Assembly (NCBI GenBank): GCA_028583605.1
Contig: CM053326.1
Span: forward strand, 1,873,703-1,937,702
Direction: 5' to 3'
Length of the DNA: 64,000 nucleotides
DNA from: Dastarcus helophoroides
Lineage: Eukaryota; Arthropoda; Insecta; Coleoptera; Bothrideridae
Shown here: positions 48,176 to 59,060 of the stretch, piece after piece
How positions within the stretch are numbered: the first letter of the stretch is position 1
Layout: each line of letters starts with the position of its first letter
Position numbers and translations under genes: made by a program
The notes under the pieces: generated by a model
What the model saw: the letters and a program-made list of their open reading frames with translations, nothing else
The model's database searches: none
What the model was told of the DNA's origin: nothing

Positions 48176-48406
48176 TCACTGCATATGAGCCACGCTGTTC
48201 ATGCTGCCACTAATATGTGTTGAACTACCCAAAGTGGATGATAAGTCTTGGAAACTGAATTGGGGAAAATAAGGTTCTTCCTGAATAGCTCCTAAGGGTC
48301 CTGCGTTTTCCGGAGGTGTCAATTCAACACTTTCTCCAGTAAACTCTTGATCGAAATATCTCGTATCTGTATCACTCGATACCTGGGGTTTAAACGGAGG
48401 AGGAAT
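48176..48406 (-). CDS. Akt: Akt terminal exon (C-terminal regulatory tail)
   Basis: Acceptor TATTTTAG before ATTCCTCCTCCG. It encodes 76 residues (IPPPFKPQ...), the turn motif LTPPE and the hydrophobic motif FPQFSF, and ends HMQ then TGA at 48178-48176. This piece matches the end of fly Akt1 closely in layout. The intron to the previous exon is 60 nt, phase 0. Confidence 0.93.
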   Translation of the reverse strand: MPPPFKPQVSSDTDTRYFDQEFTGESVELTPPENAGPLGAIQEEPYFPQFSFQDLSSTLGSSTHISGSMNSVAHMQ

Positions 48407-51400
48407 CTAAAATATTCGATATCTTATTAGTAAACTAGAGTTCAACGTTGCAATAAAAAAAATAACCTTTTTTTGTTCCAAATCCCTCCAGTTAATTGAG
48501 CTGAAAAATGGGTGAGCCATTATTTCTTTAGCATCGGTGGGTCCACCACCTAATCTATGCTCTGGGGTTTTCACTAATAAACCAGCCAATAGCGCTTTGG
48601 CCTCGGTACTTAAATTCCTAGGAAACTTCACTTCTTCTACTAATATAAGTGTGAATAGTACATCGTGGTCCCTATTATAAAACGGCAACCTTCCACACAT
48701 CTACAACAAATTGGGTTAGAATTTAGAATCCTGGCAGTATCTTATACTAACCATTTCGTACATAACGACACCAACACCCCACCAATCCACAGCTCTGCCA
48801 TAATCGTTATCATCTAGAACTTCCGGGGCTAAATACTCTGGTGTTCCGCAGAAAGTTTTCGTCGTTGTACCGAATTTAATGTCTTCTTTACATAGACCGA
48901 AATCTGTTATTTTAATATGACCATCTTTATCTAACAACAAATTTTCTAATTTGAGGTCTCTATAAATAATACCCTGTGAATGCAGGTAGGCAAGAGCCGA
49001 GATAATTTCAGCACCATAAAACTTCGTTCGTTCTTCGGTGAAAACCCTTTCTCTCGATAAATGGAAAAATAATTCACCACCATTGACATATTCCATCACA
49101 AAACATAATCTGTCGTTGGTTTGGAAAGAGTACTTTAAAGACTAAAAATATAAAAAAAATAGCAATTATCCACTTTAGAGCTGAAGAGTTACCGTCAAGA
49201 ATGGATGATTTGTACTTTTTAAAACTCGGTTTTCGGTTTGGGTATGCGCTACCTCATCTTTTTGTATAATAACCTCCTTTTTCAGTATCTTGATAGCATA
49301 TAATCTACCAGTTGCTTTCTCTCTACACAAAATCACTTTGCCAAAAGTACCTTTACCTAAGACTTTTAAGAATTCAAACGACTCCAAAGTAACCTTCTTC
49401 TTGCCCGTGGATTTCGATATCGAAGTACCTTGATTTGAAAATTTCGTACAGAGGTCGTCCATGGGACCTGATATTTCTAAATTAGCTGGATTCATTTCCA
49501 CATCCTCGCAATCTGTCGTTAAACGCTCGGAAACCGATTTAATTGCTTGTATCCATTCTTCCCTGCAAATATAAAAGAGCATTATAAATTTTGATTGCAA
49601 CAACTTCCATAAATTAAACTATTTTAGTGGCGCAGCTAGGAACCAACATGTCCTCGGGTCTCCTGACCTAAAATTTATGATTTTTTGTAGGGTTGCTATC
49701 AGTAATTTTCTTCAGAGGAGAGTGAAATCTCAAAGGACAAAAATAATATCCACACTAAATATTTAGCGACCATCCATTTTTCAAAAGAAGTTGAAAATTT
49801 TGAAAAGGATAGAAATTTGCAAAAGAAGTTTAAATTTTTTTAAATTTTGAAAAAGTCAAAAATTTCTGAAGTCAAAATTACTGAAAAAAAAAAATGAAAA
49901 ATTTAAAATATGACGAAATTTGGATAGAAAGTTGTAGTTTCCAAAAAGATGTGTTACGCTTTTCAAGGAAAAAAAAATTGTGTAAAGTCGACAAAACAGC
50001 GAAATTTTCAAATAAATCCGACATTAAAAAAAACAAATTCTGGAAAATAGTCTAAATTTTCAAAAACAGTCAACATTTTGAAAAAATGTAGAGATTATAA
50101 ACAAAACGTAAACATGTTCAGAGTTTCAAAAAACCCGAAAATTTCGAAAATTATGGATTATAAAGAAAAAACAAAATTATCAGAAAGGTCGAAATTTTCA
50201 AAAGAGAAGTTGAAATTTTTAAAAGTTAAAATTTTGGAAAAAGTCAAATTTTCTATAGTTGAAATTTGGAAAAAAAGGTTGGACAGTTTTCTAAAGTTTC
50301 GTAAATTTATACTTTTTAAAAATCTTGATTTTCAAATTTTCGATTTTTATTTGAAAATCTAATTTTTTTAACTTTTTGAAATTGTAACAGTCGAAAATTT
50401 CAAAAAGTTGAAAAATTCTAGATTTTCAAATAAAAATCCAAATTTTGAAAAGTCAAGATTTTCAAAAAATATAAAATTCGAAACCCGAAATGTTTGGAAA
50501 AGGTAGAAATTTTAGAGTTAAAGCTTTCAAAATAAGAACATTTTTTAAAAAAGTAAAAATCTTTGGAAATTTTCATAAAATAATTACTTATATTTTTTTT
50601 AAAATGCGAAATTTCCAAAAAAATGGAAATTTTGAAAAAAAATTCCGACGTTTTGAAAAAAATTTGTCGACATTTTGAGAAAAATCCAAATTTGGCTAAA
50701 AATTGCCAAATTTGGCTAGATTGCCAAATTTTCAGAAAATTTAAAAATTACAAATTAGTCAAAAAAAATTGAACAAAAAAAGTCGAAATTTCAAACAACA
50801 AAGAAAAATCGAAAGTTTGCGAAAAAATTTGAAATTTTGTAGTGATAAAATTTTGAAAAAAACCTACAGGCAAAATTTTCAAAAAAATTCAAAATTTTGA
50901 AAAATGGTCAAAATATCCAAAAAGTTTAATTTTGAAGTCAACATTTTCGAGAAAAATTTTGAAAAAACGCGGAATATTTATAGAACGTTATAATTTCCAA
51001 AGAGAAGTCACCATTTTCAAGGAAAATAAATATTCTGAAAAAGTTGACATTTTTAAACATTTTGAAAATTTGAGAAAATGAAAATTTGTAAAAAAATTTG
51101 TCTACATTTTGAAAAAAAATTGTCTACATTTTGAAAAAAATTGCCAAATTTTCAAAAAAATTAAAAATTGCAAATTAGTCAAAAAATTGAACAAAAAAGT
51201 CGAAATTTCAAAAAAAATCGAAAGTTTGCAAAAAGACTTGACATTTTGCAGTGATAAATTTTTTTAAAAAAAAGGAAATTTTCAAAAACCTAAACAGGCA
51301 AAATTTTCGAAGAAGATCAAAATTTTGAAAAATGGCTAAAATTTCCAAAAAGTAGAATTTTGAAGTCAACATTTTTGTGAATAATTTTTAAAAAACGCGG

Positions 51401-53118
51401 AATATTTATGGAACGTTATAATTTCCAAAAAGAAGTCACCATTTTGAAGGAAAATAAATATTCTGAAATAGTCGATATTTTTACACATTTTGAAAATTTG
51501 AGAAAATGGAAAGTTTTGAAAAAAATTTGTCAACATTTTAAAAAAAGGCCAACTTTTCAAAAAATTTAAAAATTGCAAATTAGTCAAAAAATTGAACAAA
51601 AAAAGTCGAAATTTCAAGGAACTCAAAAGAATCAAAAGTTTGCAAAAAGATTTGAAATTTCGGAGTGACAGAATTTGAAAAAAAGAGATCTTTGAAAACC
51701 TAAACAGGCAAAATTTTCAAAAAAATTTTAAATTTTTAAAAATGGTCAAAATTTTCAAAAATTCTAAAATTTTGAAGTCAATATTTTCGAGAAAAATTTT
51801 GTAAAAAGAGGGAATATTTATAGAATGCTATAATTTGAAAAAAGTTACCATTTTGAAGGAAAATAAATATTCTGAAAAAGTCGACTTTTTTAAACATTTT
51901 AAAAATTTGAGAAAATAGAAATTTTGAAAAAAATTTGTCAACATTTTGAAAAAAGGCCAAATTTGGCTAAAAAATTGTCAAATTTTCAAAAAATTTAAAA
52001 ATTGCAAATTAATCAAAAAATTGAACAAAATAAAGTCGAAATTTCAAAGAACTCAAAAGAATCAAAAGTTTGCAAAAAGATTTGAAATTTTGGAGTGACA
52101 GAATTTAAAAAAAAGAGATCTTTAAAAAACCTAAACAGTAACAAGTAATGCACAAGTACTAGTTAATTAAGAGATCATTATTTAGTACTTAAAAATGTGA
52201 TAAATCCTTGTCTTTTACATTAAACAGAAAAAAATTAATCACTCATTTCACGAGGTGCGCGCGCTCTTGCGCTCTATAGGACCAGCCGCCACTGATTGTA
52301 GGTAATTGAACATTATTGTATATACATAAAGTTCTTCTGACAATCCATGTAAAATTTGATGGAAAATATATTATTATTATGTAATAAATCGGATTTTTAT
52401 TTGAAAAATTTAAAAATTCGACCTTTTTCACTATTCTGAAAAATGGGATTTTTCTCAAAATTTCGATTTTTAAAATCGTCGTTAGATGACGATGTCGTTG
52501 TGTCATCATTGTCAAGATTTGCACTTATTTTCATAGAAAATGTGTCGTGCTACATCGCACGAGAGTAGAAAATCGAGAAAGTACGCGAAATCTGGCAACT
52601 CTGAGGACAAACAGACAGACAAACACGCTTTTCGCATTTATATGTGAGTAAGGATTCACTGACTAATGCACTCACCTTTCTTCCTGCGTTTCCACATAAA
52701 ACATCCTTTCTATCACACTGGCCCATTGGAGACCTCTTATAAGGAACGTGAATGGCTTGGGGCGATCCGCCGACATAATCTGACAACCCTTGACTGTAAA
52801 ATTATTTAAAGGTTCGCCACCCTGAGTAATATCCGGTTTACTTTTGTAACCAAATAAACAACCATTGTCTAATAGGATAAAATATCTCGGTCGCCAATTT
52901 TTTATGCGTTCTCCTCTTTTGTACAACCATCCCTCTTTGACTATATTGGCACCATTTATGATTGATGTTCTTGAGGAGGTGCTCGGGACACCAACTGATT
53001 CATTCATCCTTGCTATAAAAGATAATATGTTTAATTATGTTTATGTTTAAAATATCTCACTCGTAATTCACAACTGGCGTTCTAACTTACAACTTGAACT
53101 AAATCTACGAAAAGCCAT
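48176..53118 (-). CDS. Akt: RAC serine/threonine-protein kinase Akt (protein kinase B)
   Basis: Coding exons (minus): 53118-53091, 53012-52676, 49562-49193, 49141-48752, 48700-48467, 48406-48176. The model gives 529 residues, or 518 if translation starts at ATG 53007; fly Akt1 is about 530. Numbered from the 53007 Met: PH domain about 23-125 with phosphoinositide-binding Lys30, Arg39 and Arg41; kinase domain about 173-430 with GKGTFGKV (180-187), Lys202, Glu221, YRDLKLEN (Asp296), DFG (314-316), activation-loop Thr330 and APE 339-341; turn motif Thr472 and hydrophobic motif FPQFSF with Ser493. All catalytic and PDK1/TORC2 target residues are present. Known role: cytosol and membrane effector of insulin/PI3K signalling. 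The first long intron is satellite-filled; the other three are 51-60 nt. Confidence 0.97.
48467..48700 (-). CDS. Akt: Akt exon encoding kinase C-lobe
   Basis: 78 codons from [11 protein letters not shown] to DLEQKK, between acceptor TTGTTGTAG and donor AAAAAG|GTTATT. It includes the conserved [12 protein letters not shown] and RLGGG segments. Both ends are phase 0; the upstream intron is 51 nt. Confidence 0.95.
48752..49141 (-). CDS. Akt: Akt exon encoding kinase core
   Basis: 130 codons between acceptor ATATTTTTAG and donor GAAATG|GTTAGT. It starts [14 protein letters not shown] and contains EYVNGGELF, the catalytic [16 protein letters not shown], the [15 protein letters not shown] activation segment and [13 protein letters not shown]. 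Phase 0 both sides; the upstream intron is 51 nt. Confidence 0.97.
49193..49562 (-). CDS. Akt: Akt exon encoding PH end, linker and kinase N-lobe
   Basis: Acceptor ATTTGCAG before GGAAGAATGG; its first base completes an Arg codon (phase 2). It encodes [14 protein letters not shown] (last PH helix), a variable acidic linker (about residues 126-165), [20 protein letters not shown], the ATP Lys in YAIKILKKE, and the alpha-C segment ending NHPFLT. Donor GACG|GTAACT. Confidence 0.95.
49563..52675 (-). other. Akt: Akt long intron, satellite-rich
   Basis: 3,113 nt. From about 49780 to 52140 it is A-rich degenerate repeat, including three tandem ~415-430-bp copies with GAAGTCAACATTTT at about 50934, 51362 and 51775. 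Two hAT-like terminal motifs lie near its ends: TAGTGGCGCAGCTAGG at about 49626 on plus and CAGTGGCGGCTGGTCC on minus at about 52300. Confidence 0.75.
52676..53012 (-). CDS. Akt: Akt exon encoding most of the PH domain
   Basis: Acceptor CTTTTATAG before CAAGGATGAATG, donor GAAAG|GTGAGT. From the ATG at 53007 it reads [15 protein letters not shown], then [20 protein letters not shown] (start of the PH fold) to FYVETQEE. The PH ligand residues Lys30, Arg39 and Arg41 are intact. The exon is also in frame with the upstream exon, so the Met at 53007 may be internal. Confidence 0.92.
53091..53118 (-). CDS. Akt: Akt possible upstream start exon (11-residue extension)
   Basis: ATG at 53118-53116 reads MAFRRFSSS up to the donor CAAGTT|GTAAGT (53091). 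Joining to the acceptor at 53012 keeps frame and gives [11 protein letters not shown] before MNESVGV. The 78-nt intron has good sites. Alternatively this exon is 5' UTR with an in-frame upstream AUG. Confidence 0.45.
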
Positions 53119-53746
53119 TTTGAATTTTACAATTTAAGTAACAATCGTTCACGATCCGGTAATAATTTAGAATCATTTACACTTAAGTTCCGAATACCAA
53201 GGACGAAACAGAACTATATCTTATTGCTTTGTATAATATTCAACTGAGAGAAATTCCGTCTGGTGAACTTTGGGTTATTTTCTTTAAACTGATTCGTCGA
53301 ACTATTATTTCGATAAACGAGTAAATACTAAAGTCAGGTATAATTCAAGGGAATACGACAAATCCCTAGTTGTTTATTGTGGTCTATTATATTTTCCCGT
53401 AAGTTGTTAATAAACATATTTATTATGTGCAGCATAACATCCCAAACTACAAGATGTGAACGGCCTGATATTGTAATAAACAATCCATATCTCGCCGATT
53501 ATCCAGAAATTCAAAATAAAGTCACTTAATGAGAAAATAATTTTCAGCTATTTACAACACATTACGTCATTAACATTACTAACTGTGTACGTAGTTATGG
53601 CTAGAATCAAAACGATTTTCATCGATTTTTACTCTTCCAGAAAAGCCACCAAGTTGGGTCTCCCCGCAATTGCTAACAACAACTAGTCAGGTACTGCCCT
53701 AATCCCTTATTATCCCATTTAGGACCCAAAATTCTGACACCGTGAA
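53119..53746. promoter_or_regulatory. Akt upstream region
   Basis: Low-repeat AT-rich sequence directly upstream of the first predicted Akt exon, where the transcription start should lie. No TATA box at a convincing distance was seen. Assignment is by position only. Confidence 0.3.
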
Positions 53747-53840
53747 TTTTGATGGAACGGATTGGTCCTTGGTCTCTCTGAAGATGATAGCTTGGCTGTC
53801 AAAACGCGTTAGTTGTGTGTTTCAGGGAACAAGATTTGTG
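53747..53840. mobile_element. Foldback MITE, copy 6 (truncated)
   Basis: Begins TTTTGATGGAACGGATTGG, the family terminus, then GAAGATGATAGCTTGGCTGTC and TTTCAGGGAACAAGATTTG. The left inner arm is missing, so this is a deleted copy. Confidence 0.6.
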
Positions 53841-53929
53841 AAATCTGTCTTAAGCGGACACCTTCGGGACTGACCAATATGTCCACATATTGAAGGTGTC
53901 CGTTTATAAGACATGGTAACCACACAAGG

Positions 53930-55440
53930 GCGTAGCTAACGCCGTATCAATTATACGGGGCCCCGAACGTGTGTATACTGGAGAAGGGCCAAAAATAACA
54001 AAAAACAAAATTTTTAAAAAGGCCGAAATTTTTGAATGAAAAGTTTTATAAAAAATTAAAATTTTGAAGAAATGCTGAAATTTAAAATGAACTCAAAATT
54101 TTAAGAAAAAAAAAATGTCGACATTTCAAAAAAAAAAACTCCAAATTTGTCCAAAAATTGTGAATTCTCCAGAAAAATTCGAAATTGTACGCAATATTAG
54201 AACAATTTTAAAGTCACAATTTCAAAGAAATTGGAAATTTTCCGAAAACAAATCGAAACGTTGCGAAATTAATAAAATTTTGAACAAAAGGAAAGTTTCA
54301 AAAAAATTTGTTATTTGGATAAATAGTCGAAATTCTAAAAAAAGAGTCGAAATTTTAGTGCCAAAATTTACAAAAAAAAGTTGAAATTCTGAAAAAAGTC
54401 AAAAATTTTAAAACTAGATAGAAGTTTTCAAAAAAAGTCGATAAAATATAAACATTTTTAGATCATGCAAATGTGGTCAAATGTTGCAAAATTTTCATGG
54501 TCAAATGGTCCAAATTTAAAATAAAAGGTCAAAATCTTTTAAAAAATTGAATTGAATTGAATATTTTCAGTCAAATTTTCAAAATTTTTAAAAATCCCAA
54601 ATATACTGGAGAAGGGCCAAAAATAACAAAAAACAAAATTTTTAAAAAGGCCGAAATTTTTGAATGAAAAGTTTTATAAAAAGTTAAAATTTTGAAGAAA
54701 TGCTGAAATATAAAATGAACTCAAAATTTTAAGAAAAAAAATGTCGACATTTAAAAAAAAACTCCAAATTTGTCCAAAAATTGCGCATTCTCCAGAAAAA
54801 TTTGAAATTTTAAGCAATAGTAAAACAATTTTGAAGTCACAATTTCAAAAAAATTGGAAATTTTCCGAAAACAAATCGAAACGTTGTGAAAATAATAAAA
54901 TTTTGAACAAAACGAAAGGTTTAAAAAAATTTGGTATTTGGATAAATAGTCGAAATTCTAAAAAAAGAGTCGAAATTTTAGTGCCAAAATTTACAAAAAA
55001 AGTTGGAATTCTGAAAAAAGGCAAACAAATTTTGCAAAAAGTTTTCAGAAAAATTCGAAATCTTACCGGATATCCAAAAAATTTAAAAAAATCAAAATTT
55101 TAAAGAAAATCAAAATTTTCCAAAAAAAAATCAAGTTTGCAAGAATTAGGAAATTTAAAAAAAACGAAATTCAAACAAAATAACATTTCTTCCAGAAAAA
55201 AAATGAAATTTTGGAAAACAGTTATTGAAATTTTCAGTAAAAGTTTTAGGGTTGAAATTGGTAAAAAAACTAGAATTCTGAAAAGATCAAATTTTAATAA
55301 TACGTAGAAATCCTCAAAATAAGTTTAAGTTTTTTAAAAAATTAAAAAATCTTCAACTTTCAAAACAAGTCGAAATTTTCGAGAATTGGAAAAAATCTTA
55401 AAATATTCAAAACTTTTTGAAATTTAATTTTACAGAAAAG
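53930..55440. repeat. A-rich degenerate repeat, ~630-bp direct duplication
   Basis: Two near-identical segments start at ACTGGAGAAGGGCCAAAAAT (about 53977 and 54606) and share more than 400 bp. At about 53936 a GGGCGTAGCTAACG motif resembles a hAT terminus. The open frames in both copies are AT-rich shadows, not genes. Confidence 0.7.
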
Positions 55441-55445
55441 GAAGA

Positions 55446-57473
55446 GTGAGTGAGTGAGTGAGTGAGTGTGAGTAAGTGAGTGAATGGGTGTGAGTGAGTG
55501 AGTGTGAGTGAGTGAGTGTGAGTGAGTGAGTGAGAGTGAGTGACAGTGAGTGAGTGAGAGTGAGTGAGAGTGAGTGAGTGAGTGTGAGTGAGTGAGTGAG
55601 TGAGTGTGAGTGAGTGTGAGTGAGTGTGAGTGAGTGTGAGTGAGTGTGAGTGAGTGTGAGTGAGTGTGAGTGAGTGTGAGTGAGTGTGAGTGAGTGAGAG
55701 TGAGTGAGAGTGAGTGTGAGTGAGTGAGAGTGAGTGAGAGTGAGTGAGAGTGAGTTAGAGTGAGTTAGAGTGAGTGAGAGTGAGTGAGAGTGAGTTAGAG
55801 TGAGTGAGAGTGAGTTAGAGTGAGTGAGAGTGAGTTAGAGTGAGTTAGAGTGAGTGAGAGTGAGTTAGAGTGAGTGAGAGTGAGTGAGAGTGAGTGAGAG
55901 TGAGTTAGAGTGAGTGAGAGGGAGTTAGAGTGAGTGAGAGCGAGTTAGAGTGAGTGAGAGCGAGTGAGAGTGAGTTAGAGCGAGTGAGAGTGAGTTAGAG
56001 CGAGTGAGAGTGAGTTAGAGCGAGTGAGAGTGAGTTAGAGCGAGTGAGAGTGAGTTAGAGCGAGTGAGAGTGAGTTAGAGCGAGTGAGAGTGAGTTAGAG
56101 CGAGTGAGAGTGAGTTAGAGCGAGTGAGAGTGAGTTAGAGCGAGTGAGAGTGAGTTAGAGCGAGTGAGAGTGAGTTAGAGCGAGTGAGAGTGAGTTAGAG
56201 CGAGTGAGAGTGAGTTAGAGCGAGTGAGAGTGAGTTAGAGCGAGTGAGAGTGAGTTAGAGCGAGTGAGAGTGAGTTAGAGCGAGTGAGAGTGAGTTAGAG
56301 CGAGTGAGAGTGAGTTAGAGCGAGTGAGAGTGAGTTAGAGTGAGTGAGAGTGAGTTAGAGTGAGTGAGAGTGAGTTAGAGTGAGTGAGAGTGAGTTAGAG
56401 TGAGTGAGAGTGAGTTAGAGTGAGTGAGAGTGAGTTAGAGTGAGTTAGAGTGAGTGAGAGTGAGTGAGAGTGAGTTAGAGTGAGTGAGAGTGAGTGAGAG
56501 TGAGTGAGAGTGAGTTTGAGTGAGTGAGTTTGAGTGAGTGAGTTTGAGTGAGTGAGTTGAGTGAGTGAGTGAGTGAGTGAGTGAGTGAGTGAGTGAGTGA
56601 GTGAGTGAGTGAGTGGGTGAGTGAGTGAGTGAGTGAGTGAGTGAGTGAGTGAGTGAGTGAGTGAGTGAGTGAGTGAGTGAGTGAGTGAGTGAGTGAGTGA
56701 GTGAGTGAGTGAGTGAGTGAGTGAGTGAGTGAGTGAGTGAGTGAGTGAGTGAGTGAGTGAGTGAGTGAGTGAGTGAGTGAGTGAGTGAGTGAGTGAGTGA
56801 GTGAGTGAGTGAGTGAGTGAGTGAGTGAGTGAGTGAGTGAGTGAGTGAGTGAGTGAGTGAGTGAGTGAGTGAGTGAGTGAGTGAGTGAGTGAGTGAGTGA
56901 GTGAGTGAGTGAGTGAGTGAGTGAGTGAGTGAGTGAGTGAGTGAGTGAGTGAGTGAGTGAGTGAGTGAGTGAGTGAGTGAGTGAGTGAGTGAGTGAGTGA
57001 GTGAGTGAGTGAGTGAGTGAGTGAGTGAGTGAGTGAGTGAGTGAGTGAGTGAGTGAGTGAGTGAGTGAGTGAGTGAGTGAGTGAGTGAGTGAGTGAGTGA
57101 GTGAGTGAGTGATGAGTGAGTGAGTGAGTGAGTGAGTGAGTGAGTGAGTGAGTGAGTGAGTGAGTGAGTGAGTGAGTGAGTGAGTGAGTGAGTGAGTGAG
57201 TGAGTGAGTGAGTGAGTGAGTGAGTGAGTGAGTGAGTGAGTGAGTGAGTGAGTGAGTGAGTGAGTGAGTGAGTGAGTGAGTGAGTGAGTGAGTGAGTGAG
57301 TGAGTGAGTGAGTGAGTGAGTGAGTGAGTGAGTGAGTGAGTGAGTGAGTGAGTGAGTGAGTGAGTGAGTGAGTGAGTGAGTGAGTGAGTGAGTGAGTGAG
57401 TGAGTGAGTGAGTGAGTGAGTGAGGGTGAGTGAGTGAGTGAGTGAGTGAGTGATGTAGTGAGTGAGTGAGTGA
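55446..57473. repeat. (GTGA)n and derived microsatellite, 2 kb
   Basis: Irregular GTGAGTGAGTGTGAGT to about 55690; a 10-bp GAGTGAGTTA/GAGTGAGAGT region, including a 20-bp alternation (AGAGCGAGTGAGAGTGAGTT) repeated about 18 times between about 55970 and 56340; then about 900 bp of nearly pure GTGA (about 56560-57472) with one frame slip near 57111. The Leu-Thr-His-Ser open frames on the minus strand are artefacts. Confidence 0.97.
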
Positions 57474-59060
57474 TTTTTGAAAAATTTGACATTTTTGAAA
57501 ACTTCGACATTTTCGATTTTTTTTTTGAAATTTCAACTTTTTTAGTTTTAATCTTTTTCTCAAAATTTTATTTTTTTTCTGAATTTTTACTTTTTCCTGA
57601 AAAATTTACTTTTGCAAAATTTCTGCACATTTACACTTTTCTCGAAAACGTCAAATTTTTGTAAGATGAACTTTTCTAAAATGTCGACGTTTTAAAATTT
57701 TTAAAGCCCCTTCGATATTTTTTTTTTAAATTTAAATTTTTTGAAAATATCGACATTTTTTAATAATATTCTTTCGAAAATTTCGGTTATTTTTAAATTT
57801 AATTTTCAACTATTATTTTTCAAAATTTCGAATTTTTGAACCCTAGATTTTTTTTGAAAATTTGGAATTATTTCCGAATTGCGATTTTTTTAAGAATTTC
57901 AGTTTTTTAAGTTTCGAAAATTTCGTCTTTTTGAAAATTTTGACTTTTTTGAAAATTTAGATTTCAGTTTTAATAGTTTTTTTTGAAATATACTACTTTT
58001 TTAAAAAGCTCGATTTAAAAAAAAATTGACATTTTTTGAAAATTTCGACATTTTTCGAATTTTTTTTGAAAATTTCAACTTTTTCAATTTTAAATCTTTT
58101 TCTCGAAATTTTATATTTTTTCTGATTTTTGATTCTTTCCTGAAAAACTATACTTTTTTCAAAATTCCTGAACATTCTCACCTTTTTTCGAAAATGTCAA
58201 GATTTTGTAAGCTGGACTTTTTCAAATTTTCGACATTTTAAAATTTTTGAACCATTCAAAATTTTATTTATTTTTTTTCAAAATTTTAAATCTTGAAACT
58301 TTCGAATTTTTTTTTAAATTAAAATTTTACTTCAAAAATTTCGGTTATTCTTAAAAATTTTTACATTTAGTTGTGAACTATATTTTTTTGAGCTTCTGCA
58401 CACGAGATTTTGTTTAAAATTTTGGTATTTCTTCAAAATTCCTATTTTTTTTTGGAAATTTCTATCGTTTTTTCAATCACAAAATTTTTTTAATGTCGAC
58501 ATTTTTGAAATTTTCGACATTCCTTTGAATTGTTGTGAAAATGTCATTTTTAAAAATATCGACTTATTCTTGGCTTTTTTGAAAATTTCGAAAATGTTTC
58601 AAAATTGCCATTATGTTGAAAATTTCCAATTAAAATTTTCGACTTTTTGATATCTATTCTATCCAAAATTTTGTTTTTTTCGAAAATTTCAACTTTCTAA
58701 ATTTGGACAGTTTTTGAAAATTTGAACTCTTCCGGAGAATTTTGGTTATTTTTCACTATGAAGACTTTTCGAAAAATTCCTTCGTTAGAAAATTTGCCCG
58801 AATATTTTGCAATGTTTTTTAAATATCGAATTTTTTTCAAAATTTAGACCATATTTGAAATCCTATTCTACACATTTCTAAAACTTTAATTTTTTTAAAC
58901 ATTACAATACGAAAACTTTCCTATTTCTTCAAAATGTTGAAATTTGTTTTCAGATTTCGATTATTTTTTGAAACTTTTGAATTTTTTTGGAAATTTAACC
59001 TTCCATGAAAATTTCTAATTATTCAAAATTACGATATTTTCCAAAATTTTTTTGCATTAT
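57474..59060. repeat. T-rich degenerate repeat tract
   Basis: T-rich polarity words (TTTTGAAAATTTCGACATTT). A segment at about 57478-57670 recurs at about 58030-58220, a ~550-bp direct duplication (ACATTTTTGAAAACTTCGAC and variants). Non-coding. Confidence 0.7.

Noticed and set aside
56395..57563. Two ~365-codon Leu-Thr-His-Ser frames
   Set aside because: Translations of the (GTGA)n array, open in multiple frames.
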